In this document: piece by piece, positions 1-5,901 of the stretch
How positions within the stretch are numbered: the stretch's first letter is position 1
Layout: the number at the start of each line of letters is the position of its first letter
From: DATECU01 sp035286745
GTDB lineage: Bacteria > Acidobacteriota > Vicinamibacteria > Fen-336
Direction of reading: 5' to 3'
Length of the DNA: 8,915 nucleotides
NCBI GenBank assembly: GCA_035286745.1
Contig: DATECU010000033.1
Coordinates: 1-8,915, forward strand
The notes under the pieces: model-generated
Told to the model about the DNA's origin: nothing
Seen by the model: only the letters and a program-made list of their open reading frames with translations
Database searches by the model: none
Made by a program: the position numbers and the translations under genes

Positions 1-501
1 ATCCTGGTGAACAACGCCGGCTGGGATCGCCTGGGCTTCTTCCTCGACACCGAAGAAGACACCTGGGACAAGATCATCAACCTGAACTTCCGGGCTCTCC
101 TCTACACCTGCAAGGCGGTGCTGCCGAGCATGGTGGCGAGGGGTCAGGGCAAGGTGGTGAACATCGGCTCCGACGCCGGGCGCGGGGGGTCCATGGGGCA
201 GGCGGTGTACTCGGGCACCAAGGGTGCGGTGATCGCCTTTTCCAAGACGCTGGCCCGCGAGATGGCGCGCGCCAAGATCAACGTCAACGTGGTGTGCCCC
301 GGGCTCACCGAGACCCAGCTCTTGCAGGACAGCCGGGACCAGCTCCCCAAGATCATGGACGCAGTGACCCGGGCCATTCCCTGGGGTCGCGTAGGCCGGG
401 CGGAGGAAGTGGCGGAGGTGGTGGTGTTCCTGGCCTCGCCGGCCGCCGACTACATCACCGGCCAGACCCTGTCGGTGAACGGCGGCTTGACCATGATGTG
501 A
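1..501 (+). CDS. Short-chain dehydrogenase/reductase, BadH-like (5' truncated by window edge)
   Basis: This is the C-terminal 166 residues of a classical SDR. The N-terminal Rossmann half with the TGxxxGxG nucleotide-binding motif (roughly 85-90 residues) lies before the window. Visible are NNAG near the left edge, the catalytic Ser (codon about 169-171) 13 residues before Tyr (208-210), and Lys four residues later in YSGTK. It ends in the family's usual ITGQ...VNGG. From memory, NNAGWD, the SDAxRxGSxGxAVY block, AFSKTLARE, NVVCPG and the GGLTM tail match BadH, the NAD-dependent 2-hydroxycyclohexanecarboxyl-CoA dehydrogenase of the Rhodopseudomonas cyclohexanecarboxylate pathway, better than FabG. 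The expected reaction is NAD-linked oxidation of a ring 2-hydroxyacyl-CoA to the 2-oxo compound in the cytosol. The SDR assignment is certain. The BadH substrate is inferred, partly supported by the dienoyl-CoA-hydratase-like gene downstream. It is probably in the same operon as the next gene (51-nt gap). Confidence 0.9.
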   Translation: MLVNNAGWDRLGFFLDTEEDTWDKIINLNFRALLYTCKAVLPSMVARGQGKVVNIGSDAGRGGSMGQAVYSGTKGAVIAFSKTLAREMARAKINVNVVCPGLTETQLLQDSRDQLPKIMDAVTRAIPWGRVGRAEEVAEVVVFLASPAADYITGQTLSVNGGLTMM

Positions 502-540
502 CGGCGACTCGTCCGCCAGGCGATAGGCGCAGGCGTGAGC

Positions 541-547
541 AGGAGGG
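541..547 (+). promoter_or_regulatory. Shine-Dalgarno AGGAGGG deciding a TTG start
   Basis: A near-perfect AGGAGGG lies 5 nt before TTG at 553. The upstream in-frame GTG at 535 has no such site, because the Shine-Dalgarno would then lie inside its own coding region. The ATG at 548 is out of frame and hits a stop two codons later. This favours translation from TTG 553. Confidence 0.6.
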
Positions 548-552
548 ATGTC

Positions 553-1182
553 TTGACGACGGAAACCGGCTCGGCGCCGGCCGGCGACCCGCTCCGCGCC
601 CTGGCCCTGGCCCTTGCCCCTCGCCCGGTGGTTCTGGTCGCCACCCTTTCGGCAGCGGGCAAGTTGAACGTGGCGCCGTTCAGCATGGTGACGCCGCTTT
701 CGGTCGAGCCGCCGCTGCTGGGCCTCGGCATCTCGCCCCGGCGTGAGGGCGGCCTCAAGACCACGCTCACCAACATCATCGAGACCGGCGAGTTCGTGGT
801 GAACACGGCCGGCGAGGCACTGCTCCCGGCCGCCGTGGCCGCCTCGCTCGACGCCGGGGAGCCGGGGCCCAGGCGGTTCGAGACCGAGCCCAGCGAGATC
901 GTGCGGCCACCCTGCATCGCGGGGGCGGTGGCCCAACTCGAGTGCCGCCTGGTGGAGATTCTGCGGCCCGGCGGTTCTTCGACCCGCCTGGTGGTGGGCC
1001 AGATCGTCCGCTTGCACTTTGGTGATACCCTCCTCGGCAACCAAGCCGGTGCCCACACCGAGGCGCTTCCCGGACACCTGGCCATGGAGGCTCCCGGGGT
1101 TCACCAGTTCCTGGTCGGGGGAAGGCTGCTCCGGGTGGCGGCGGAAGGCGTCGGCTCGGCAGGCGCCGGGCGCCACCGGTAG
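553..1182 (+). CDS. Flavin reductase-like (FMN-binding split-barrel) domain protein
   Basis: A 209-residue protein if started at TTG 553; GTG 535 would add six residues but leaves the ribosome site inside the gene. It shows the features of the flavin-reductase-like family (COG1853, DIM6/NtaB): an N-terminal PRPVVLVATL strand, then NVAPFSMVTPLSVEPPLLGLGI, where the backbone normally cradles FMN, a K-T-TN-I helix, GEFVVN, a central acidic insert and a C-terminal LVVGQIVRLH strand. Members bind FMN and either reduce free flavin with NAD(P)H for a partner oxygenase or act as flavoredoxin-like electron carriers. No oxygenase is visible here, so the partner is unknown. It lies between the SDR (51 nt upstream) and the crotonase (24 nt downstream), all in the same direction, which suggests a redox role in the same pathway. 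The family is secure; the reaction and cofactor are inferred. Confidence 0.85.
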   Translation: MTTETGSAPAGDPLRALALALAPRPVVLVATLSAAGKLNVAPFSMVTPLSVEPPLLGLGISPRREGGLKTTLTNIIETGEFVVNTAGEALLPAAVAASLDAGEPGPRRFETEPSEIVRPPCIAGAVAQLECRLVEILRPGGSSTRLVVGQIVRLHFGDTLLGNQAGAHTEALPGHLAMEAPGVHQFLVGGRLLRVAAEGVGSAGAGRHR

Positions 1183-1206
1183 GCGCGCCGGCAGAAAGGC
1201 CACAGC

Positions 1207-1971
1207 ATGGACTTCGAGCACGTGAGCTACGCGAGTGACGGCGCGGTGGCGCGCCTGGTCCTCAAGAGACCGCCTCTCAATATCCTGGACCTGCCCATGA
1301 TCGGCGAGGTCAATCGAGCCCTGACCGAGGCGGCCACCGAGCCCGCGCTCAGGGTTCTGGTCATCTCCGCCGAGGGCAAGGCCTTCTGCGCGGGGGTCTC
1401 GGTCGAGGATCACCTGCCGCCCAAGGCCCGTCCCATGATCGTCGCCTTTCACGAGATCTTCCGCCGCTTGCGCGCCCTGCCCTGCGCGACCATCTCGGTG
1501 GTCCAGGGTGCAGCGTTAGGCGGAGGCTGCGAGCTGGCCTGTTTCGCCGACCTGGTGGTGGCGGCGGACACCGCCAGCCTGGGGGTGCCCGAGATCAAGC
1601 TGGGGGTGTTCCCACCGATCGCCGTCGTCCACTTCCCGGACCGCATCGGCTGGACTCGGACCTTGCAGCTCATCACCACCGGGGAGGTGCTGGCTGCCGC
1701 CGAGGCCCACCAACTGGGCCTGGTGGACCGGGTGGTGCCGCAGGGCAACCTGGCCGCGGCGGTGGAGGCGGCGGCCGGCAAGTTCAAAGAGAAGAGCGCC
1801 GCCGCCATTCGTCTGACACGAAGGGCGGCCATGGTGGCGGGCGGCGACTTCGAGGCGCGGCTCACCGAGGTGGAGAACCTGTTTCTGGACGAGTTGATGG
1901 AGACCGAGGACGCGATCGAGGGCCTCAAGGCTTTCATGGAGAAGCGCGCGCCCGCCTGGAGGCACCAGTAG
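1207..1971 (+). CDS. Crotonase/enoyl-CoA hydratase family; cyclohexa-1,5-diene-1-carbonyl-CoA hydratase-like
   Basis: A 254-residue soluble crotonase, a normal family length. It starts at ATG with a weak GAAAGG at 1194-1199. Both oxyanion-hole segments are present (GKAFCAGVSV near residues 57-66 and GAALGGGCEL at 101-110). So are both hydratase glutamates: Glu109 in GGGCE and Glu129 in GVPEI. These normally add water across a conjugated C=C of an acyl-CoA. The N-terminal RPPLNILDLPM, the SVEDHLP...FHEIFRRL stretch (residues 65-88) and KLGVFPPIA (131-139) recall dienoyl-CoA hydratases (Dch of Thauera, BamR of Geobacter) of anaerobic benzoyl-CoA degradation more than fatty-acid hydratases. This rests on remembered motifs, not an alignment, so an ordinary enoyl-CoA hydratase or an isomerase remains possible. 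The next gene starts 3 nt after the stop, implying co-translation with the small subunit/GMC pair. Confidence 0.88.
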   Translation: MDFEHVSYASDGAVARLVLKRPPLNILDLPMIGEVNRALTEAATEPALRVLVISAEGKAFCAGVSVEDHLPPKARPMIVAFHEIFRRLRALPCATISVVQGAALGGGCELACFADLVVAADTASLGVPEIKLGVFPPIAVVHFPDRIGWTRTLQLITTGEVLAAAEAHQLGLVDRVVPQGNLAAAVEAAAGKFKEKSAAAIRLTRRAAMVAGGDFEARLTEVENLFLDELMETEDAIEGLKAFMEKRAPAWRHQ

Positions 1972-1974
1972 GCC

Positions 1975-2379
1975 GTGGCGGGCTCGCTGCTGGCGCCGGT
2001 AGAGCCGCTCTTTCGCGCCCTGGCCGCCACCGTGGTGCCCGAGGCGGAGCGGCTCGACGAGAAGGGCTGGCGCGACCTCGGCGCGCTGGTCGAAGACGCT
2101 CTGTCCGATCGCCCGGCCGGCATGCGCCGGCAGCTCGTGATGCTGATCCGGCTGCTGGGCATCCTGCCCCTGTTCCGCTTCGGCCGGACCTTCGGGGGGC
2201 TTGACGCCGAACGGCGTCTCCGGTTCCTGGAGTCCATCCAGGAGTCTCCGCTGCTCTTGCTGCGCCGCGGCTTCTGGGGGCTGCGCACCCTGGTCCTGCT
2301 CGGCTATTACGGCCGGCCGGAAGCGCGGCCCGAGATCGGCTACCGGGCCGACCCCAGGGGCTGGGAGGTGCGCCGATGA
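1975..2379 (+). CDS. Small protein, probable small subunit of the downstream GMC dehydrogenase
   Basis: A 134-residue protein starting at GTG, 3 nt after the crotonase stop. A GGAGG at 1958-1962 is 12 nt away, rather far, so translation may depend on coupling. Its stop overlaps the GMC start by ATGA. It is Leu/Arg-rich and helical. A mid-protein hydrophobic stretch (LVMLIRLLGILPLF, about residues 54-67) is followed by RFGRTFGGL, then a repeat-like LLLLRRGFWGLRTLVLLGYYG segment and a polar tail ending GYRADPRGWEVRR. Small proteins of this pattern directly before FAD-linked GMC dehydrogenases belong to or resemble the gluconate 2-dehydrogenase subunit 3 (gamma/hitchhiker) group, which stabilises or exports the catalytic subunit. 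Unlike the periplasmic systems, there is no N-terminal twin-arginine signal peptide, suggesting a cytosolic complex. The assignment rests mainly on context and overall character; no catalytic motif is visible. Confidence 0.65.
   Translation: MAGSLLAPVEPLFRALAATVVPEAERLDEKGWRDLGALVEDALSDRPAGMRRQLVMLIRLLGILPLFRFGRTFGGLDAERRLRFLESIQESPLLLLRRGFWGLRTLVLLGYYGRPEARPEIGYRADPRGWEVRR
2363..2370 (+). promoter_or_regulatory. Shine-Dalgarno GGGAGGTG for the GMC gene
   Basis: A strong GGGAGGTG lies within the last codons of the small subunit gene, 5 nt before ATG 2376. With the ATGA overlap it fixes the GMC start and suggests coupled, near-equimolar translation of the two proteins. Confidence 0.6.
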
Positions 2380-3896
2380 TCGAGAAGACCTGCGACGTGG
2401 TGATCATCGGTTCCGGTGCCGGAGGAGGTACCGTCGCCAAGGAGCTGGCGCCGCTGGTGCGCGAGGGGCTCAAGGTGCTGGTGCTGGAGCAGGGCGCGCG
2501 CTTCCGCGACGACGAGTTCACGGGCCGCGAAGTCGAGATGGCGCGTGAGTTATACGAAGACGCCGGCGGCTTCCTGACCGCCGACGGCACCATGACCCTG
2601 GCCTTCGGCCGCGCCTACGGCGGCTCCACGGTCGTCTACACCGGCACCTCGCTCATCGCACCGGAGCGGGTGATCGAACACTGGGGCGTGCCCGAGCTGA
2701 GCCATGGCGACCTCGAGGTGCGCTCCCGAAAGTACATGGAGGAGAACCACGTCCACCTCCTGGAAGAGGGGCTGCTCAACGACAACAACAAGCTGTTCGT
2801 GGCCGGCTGCCAGAAGGCGGGCTATGAGGCTCGCCAGTTCCCGATCAACGTCAAGGGTTGCCGGGGTTCCAGCCTGTGCAACCTGGGCTGTCCCAACCTG
2901 GCCAAGCAGGGCACCCATCGGGTCCAGCTTCCGGAAGCAGAGAGGGCGGGCGTTCTGGTGGTGACCCGAGCCAGCGCGCTCAGGATCGAGGATCGGGCGG
3001 TGGTGGCGCGGGTGGCCGAGAAGCCTGATGGAGCCAAGGGCTTGCCCTCGGAGTGGGCGCCCGGCGACTACCGCATTCGGGCCGGGATCGTGATCGTGGC
3101 CGGCGGGTCGATCGGTTCCCCGGCCCTTCTCCTGCGCTCGGGCCTTCCGTCCCCCCTGCCTCGCCTGGGGGAGGGCTTCACCTGCCACCCGGCCCACATC
3201 CTGGTGGGCGAGCACACCCGGCCCATCAGCAACGACGTGGGCCACCCCAAGAGCTTCTATCTGGACCGGGCGGTGGAAGAGGGCTTCGTGCTCGAGACCT
3301 GCATGTACTTCCCCTTCACCACCGCCAAGAACCTGGCCGGCTTCGGTCCCGACCACAGCCGCCTGATGCGCGCTTTCCCACGCTTGCAGATGATCCTGGT
3401 GCTGGCCTGCGACCACGCGGTGTCGGGGAACCGCATAACGGTAGACGGAGAGGGCAAGCCGGTGGTGCACTACCGCTTTGGCGCAGACGTCATCGCCTCC
3501 CTGGTCCGCGCCACCCGGGCGGCGGCCCGGATCTTCTTCGCGGCCGGGGCGGTGGCCGTTCACGCGCCTTCCGGCGCCCGGACCCTGATCGAGGCCAAGG
3601 ACGCAGGCCAGATCGACGCCCTGATCGACGTCAAGCACTTCAAGCTGGGGAAGGTGGCGGTGTCCGCCGCCCACCTCATGGGGGGCTGCGCCATGGGCCG
3701 ATCGAGCGCCGACTCCGTCACCGACGGCTGGGGCCGCGTGCACGGCATTCCCTGGCTCCGGGTGGCCGACTCCAGCCTGTTTCCGGACTCCCTCGAGATC
3801 AACCCCTACCTCAGCATCATGGCCCTGGCCGATCGGGTGGCCGAGAAGGTCAGGGCGGAGGCTCGGGATCTGCTGGCGGCCGGGAGGGCGTCGTGA
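2376..3896 (+). CDS. GMC-family FAD-dependent alcohol dehydrogenase with probable iron-sulfur motif
   Basis: A 506-residue flavoprotein. The N-terminus carries the FAD dinucleotide fold VVIIGSGAGGGT (residues 8-19), with the ribose-binding Glu in LVLEQG (about 38). Residues 77-92 hold the GMC flavin-contact segment FGRAYGGSTVVYTGTS. The C-terminus has HLMGGCAMG with candidate catalytic base His433, then VADSSLFP and the second active-site residue Asn476 in EINPYLS. Residues 162-172 form C-X5-C-X3-C (Cys162, 168, 172), the spacing I recall for the [3Fe-4S] ligands of the FAD-glucose dehydrogenase catalytic subunit. The enzyme should oxidise an alcohol to a carbonyl and pass electrons on rather than use oxygen. 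No export signal is visible, so it is probably cytosolic or bound to the inner face of the membrane. Its small partner is encoded directly upstream, but no cytochrome c subunit follows. The substrate is unknown; context suggests a ring-derived alcohol. It overlaps the ThDP gene by GTGA. Confidence 0.88.
   Translation: MIEKTCDVVIIGSGAGGGTVAKELAPLVREGLKVLVLEQGARFRDDEFTGREVEMARELYEDAGGFLTADGTMTLAFGRAYGGSTVVYTGTSLIAPERVIEHWGVPELSHGDLEVRSRKYMEENHVHLLEEGLLNDNNKLFVAGCQKAGYEARQFPINVKGCRGSSLCNLGCPNLAKQGTHRVQLPEAERAGVLVVTRASALRIEDRAVVARVAEKPDGAKGLPSEWAPGDYRIRAGIVIVAGGSIGSPALLLRSGLPSPLPRLGEGFTCHPAHILVGEHTRPISNDVGHPKSFYLDRAVEEGFVLETCMYFPFTTAKNLAGFGPDHSRLMRAFPRLQMILVLACDHAVSGNRITVDGEGKPVVHYRFGADVIASLVRATRAAARIFFAAGAVAVHAPSGARTLIEAKDAGQIDALIDVKHFKLGKVAVSAAHLMGGCAMGRSSADSVTDGWGRVHGIPWLRVADSSLFPDSLEINPYLSIMALADRVAEKVRAEARDLLAAGRAS
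2859..2891 (+). other. C-X5-C-X3-C motif coding segment (candidate [3Fe-4S] ligands)
   Basis: Codons for Cys162, Cys168 and Cys172 of the GMC enzyme lie here, in the order GCRGSSLCNLGCPN. The spacing matches the three-cysteine cluster reported for FAD-glucose dehydrogenase alpha subunits, as I remember it. Cluster binding is inferred, not shown. Confidence 0.5.
3882..3888 (+). promoter_or_regulatory. Shine-Dalgarno GGGAGGG for the ThDP enzyme gene
   Basis: GGGAGGG lies 4 nt before GTG 3893 and 10 nt before ATG 3899. It can serve either start, so the N-terminus is uncertain by two residues. Confidence 0.5.
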
Positions 3897-5614
3897 AGAT
3901 GACCGGCGGCGAGATCGTGGTGCGGGCTCTCGAAGACGAGGAGATCCCCTTCACCTTCGGCATTCCCGGCACCCACAACATCGAGCTGTACGACGCCCTG
4001 GCCCGCTCCGAGAAGGTGAAGCCGATCCTGGTGACCGACGAGCAGAGCGCCTCGTTCATGGCGGATGCCGTTTGGCGGGCTTCCGGGCGCCTGGGCTGCG
4101 CGGCGGTGGTGCCCGGGGCCGGCCTCACCCACGCCATGTCCGGGATCGCCGAGGCCTTCATGGACGGCGTGCCCATGCTGGTCCTGGGTTGCGGCATTCG
4201 CCGCGATACCCGTCGCGCCTTCCAGCTCCACGACGTGGATCAGCAGGCGCTGGCCGCCCCGGTCACCAAGGGTTGCTTCCTGCCCCAGCGCGGCGAGGAG
4301 ATCTACGCCACCATCCGCCGGGCCTGCCGTCTGGCGCGCCAGGGACCTCCCGGCCCGGTCTTCGTCGAGATCCCGGCCGACCTCTATCTCTTCCGCCACC
4401 ACCCCGCCTTCGAGGCTTTCCAGGAGGCGCCGCCGGCGCCGCCCACCGGATCGGGCGCCGAGTTGGACCAGATGGCGGCGCTGCTCGGCAAGGCCCAGCG
4501 GCCGCTCCTGTACGTGGGGTTAGGCGCCGCCGGCTCCGGCGCCGACCTGGTGGCGCTGGCCGAGAAGCTGCAGGCGGTGGTGGCTTCGACCTTCCAGGGC
4601 AAGGGAGCGTTCCCCGAAGAGCATCCTCTCTTCCTCTGGCCCGGCTTCGGTCAGGCGGCGCCGGCTTTCGTGCGCAAGGTGGTGGCCGACTGCGATCTCA
4701 CCCTGGCTCTGGGCTGCCGCTTCGGCGAGGTGGCGACCGCCAGCTACGGTCTTACCCCGCCCCAGCCGCTGATCCACGTCGATATCGACCCCGGAGTGCT
4801 GGGGCGGAACTATCCGGCCGCTCTCGGAGTGACGGCCGATGCCGCCAGCCTGGTCCGGGAGCTATTGCCGCGATTGCCCACTCGTGCTCCTAACGACGCC
4901 GTGCGACGGAGCATCGGCGAGGGACAGCGGGCTGTGTGGCGGGACTGGGAGGCCGGCAAGAGCGCCGAGAGGGTGACGCCGGCCCTGCTGCTCCGCTCCC
5001 TGCAAGAGACCTTCGGTGGCGACGCCATCTTTACCACCGACAGCGGCAACGGCACCTTCCTGGGCATGGAGTGCCTGCGCCTCAACCGCCCCGGGCGTTT
5101 CCTGGCCCCTGTCGACTACTCCTGCATGGGTTATGCGATACCGGCGGCGCTGGGGGCCAAGCTGGCCCGGCCGGAAGCGCCGGTGGTCGCCCTGGCCGGG
5201 GACGGTGCGTTCCTGATGACCGGTCTGGAGCTGATCACCGCCGCCAGCCAGAAGATCGCGGTCGCCGTCTTCGTCCTGCGGGATCGGGAGCTGGCGCAGA
5301 TCGCCCAGTTCCAGGACGTGGCGCTCAATCGCAAGGCCTGCTCGGTGCTGCCGGACTACGACCTGGAAGGGCTATGCCGCGGGGTGGGGGTCGAGCACCT
5401 GCGGCTGGACCGGGATGCCGAAACCCCCGCGGTGCTGGCGCGGGTCCAGGAACTCACCGAGAGCGGCCAGCCGGTGCTGGTGGACGTGGCCATCGACTAC
5501 TCCCAGAAGACCTACTTCACCCAGGGCGTGGTGAAGACCAACCTCCTCCGGCTGCCCTGGCCCGACCGCCTGCGCTTCATCGGCCGCGCCCTCGCCCGCA
5601 AGGTCCTGGGCTAG
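3893..5614 (+). CDS. Acetolactate-synthase-like thiamine diphosphate-dependent enzyme
   Basis: A 573-residue protein starting at GTG 3893 (GTGA overlap with the GMC stop); ATG 3899 would give 571. All three ThDP-enzyme domains are present: the pyrimidine domain with FGIPGTHNIELYDAL (22-36) and the cofactor-activating Glu50 in VTDEQSASFMADA, a central domain with HVDIDP at 295-300, and the PP domain with GDG at 436-438. The partner of the GDG motif, usually two Asn about 27 residues on, reads RD (463-464), so the Mg ligand position is Asp464. The C-terminus is a basic, amphipathic tail (about 540-573). Homologues include acetolactate synthase, glyoxylate carboligase, sulfoacetaldehyde acetyltransferase and the ring-dione hydrolases CDH and IolD. 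An anabolic acetolactate synthase seems unlikely: there is no IlvN-like regulatory subunit, no ilvC, and a catabolic setting. Cleavage or ligation of a 2-oxo compound made by the preceding dehydrogenase is inferred. Substrate and FAD content are unknown. Confidence 0.85.
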   Translation: MKMTGGEIVVRALEDEEIPFTFGIPGTHNIELYDALARSEKVKPILVTDEQSASFMADAVWRASGRLGCAAVVPGAGLTHAMSGIAEAFMDGVPMLVLGCGIRRDTRRAFQLHDVDQQALAAPVTKGCFLPQRGEEIYATIRRACRLARQGPPGPVFVEIPADLYLFRHHPAFEAFQEAPPAPPTGSGAELDQMAALLGKAQRPLLYVGLGAAGSGADLVALAEKLQAVVASTFQGKGAFPEEHPLFLWPGFGQAAPAFVRKVVADCDLTLALGCRFGEVATASYGLTPPQPLIHVDIDPGVLGRNYPAALGVTADAASLVRELLPRLPTRAPNDAVRRSIGEGQRAVWRDWEAGKSAERVTPALLLRSLQETFGGDAIFTTDSGNGTFLGMECLRLNRPGRFLAPVDYSCMGYAIPAALGAKLARPEAPVVALAGDGAFLMTGLELITAASQKIAVAVFVLRDRELAQIAQFQDVALNRKACSVLPDYDLEGLCRGVGVEHLRLDRDAETPAVLARVQELTESGQPVLVDVAIDYSQKTYFTQGVVKTNLLRLPWPDRLRFIGRALARKVLG

Positions 5615-5616
5615 CA

Positions 5617-5645
5617 CGGACACCCGCCGATTGGGGGAGTAGAAT
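5617..5645 (+). promoter_or_regulatory. Putative sigma70-like promoter for the toxin-antitoxin module
   Basis: CGGACA (5617-5622, four of six to TTGACA) and TAGAAT (5640-5645, five of six to TATAAT) are separated by exactly 17 nt, directly after the stop of the ThDP gene. This would start transcription near 5652 and give the antitoxin at 5677 a short leader of about 25 nt. It suggests vapBC is transcribed independently of the catabolic operon. It is inferred from motif match only. Confidence 0.45.
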
Positions 5646-5663
5646 CGCCATGGAGGCGGTTCG

Positions 5664-5669
5664 AAGGAG
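5664..5669 (+). promoter_or_regulatory. Shine-Dalgarno AAGGAG deciding the antitoxin start
   Basis: AAGGAG lies 7 nt before ATG 5677. The earlier in-frame ATG 5650 has no ribosome site and sits almost at the predicted transcription start, so it would be used only as a leaderless start. Confidence 0.55.
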
Positions 5670-5676
5670 CGCTCCC

Positions 5677-5898
5677 ATGGCCACGAGAAGCCTCATGGAG
5701 AAGATCGAAGCGCTGCCGGCCGAGAAGCAAGCCGCGGTCGAGCAGTTCGTGGACGGTCTCCGCGATCGAGAGGAGGGGGCGTCAGGCAGCGGACGCCTGG
5801 TCGAACGTCTCAGAGCCCGACGCGAACGGCTTCGGCGCCAGCACGGCACGTTCGAGTCCCTGTCGATCCTGCGGCAACTCCGCGAGAACGGCGACTGA
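5677..5898 (+). CDS. VapB-like antitoxin
   Basis: A small charged protein of 73 residues. It begins with a helical segment MEKIEALPAEKQAAVEQFVDGL (residues 7-28), a pattern common in small antitoxins of the DUF2281/VapB-like group. An Arg-rich helix with SGRLVERLRARRERLRR follows (about 38-54), and the C-terminal end is SILRQLRENGD. The N-terminal part would be expected to dimerise and bind the operator, and the C-terminal helix to occupy the VapC groove. No clear AbrB or ribbon-helix-helix DNA-binding signature was recognised, so autoregulation is only presumed. It lies 3 nt before a PIN-domain toxin in the same direction, the classic antitoxin-first order, and that context is the main support for the call. 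Start ATG 5677 was chosen for its Shine-Dalgarno; ATG 5650 would add nine residues. Confidence 0.75.
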   Translation: MATRSLMEKIEALPAEKQAAVEQFVDGLRDREEGASGSGRLVERLRARRERLRRQHGTFESLSILRQLRENGD

Positions 5899-5901
5899 CG
5901 G

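Noticed and set aside
1449..2288. Minus-strand frame of 279 codons across the crotonase and small subunit genes
   Set aside because: It is Ser/Arg-rich with no motif and lies opposite two genes with coherent + strand products.
2550..3743. Long open frame on the minus strand opposite the GMC gene (397 codons)
   Set aside because: It is a shadow of high GC at third codon positions of the GMC gene. The translation is His/Gly/Ala-rich with no recognisable domain, while the + strand frame has full GMC motifs.
3053..3892. Upstream extension of the ThDP enzyme frame, making an 853-residue protein
   Set aside because: The extension lies wholly inside the GMC gene in another frame and is Arg/Gly/Pro-rich without motifs. 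The ThDP fold begins right after GTG 3893, which has a Shine-Dalgarno.
3893..5614. Assignment as biosynthetic acetolactate synthase IlvB
   Set aside because: There is no IlvN/IlvH-type regulatory subunit and no ilvC nearby. The ThDP motif has Arg-Asp instead of Asn-Asn, and the gene is coupled to a GMC dehydrogenase. Only the broad family name is kept.
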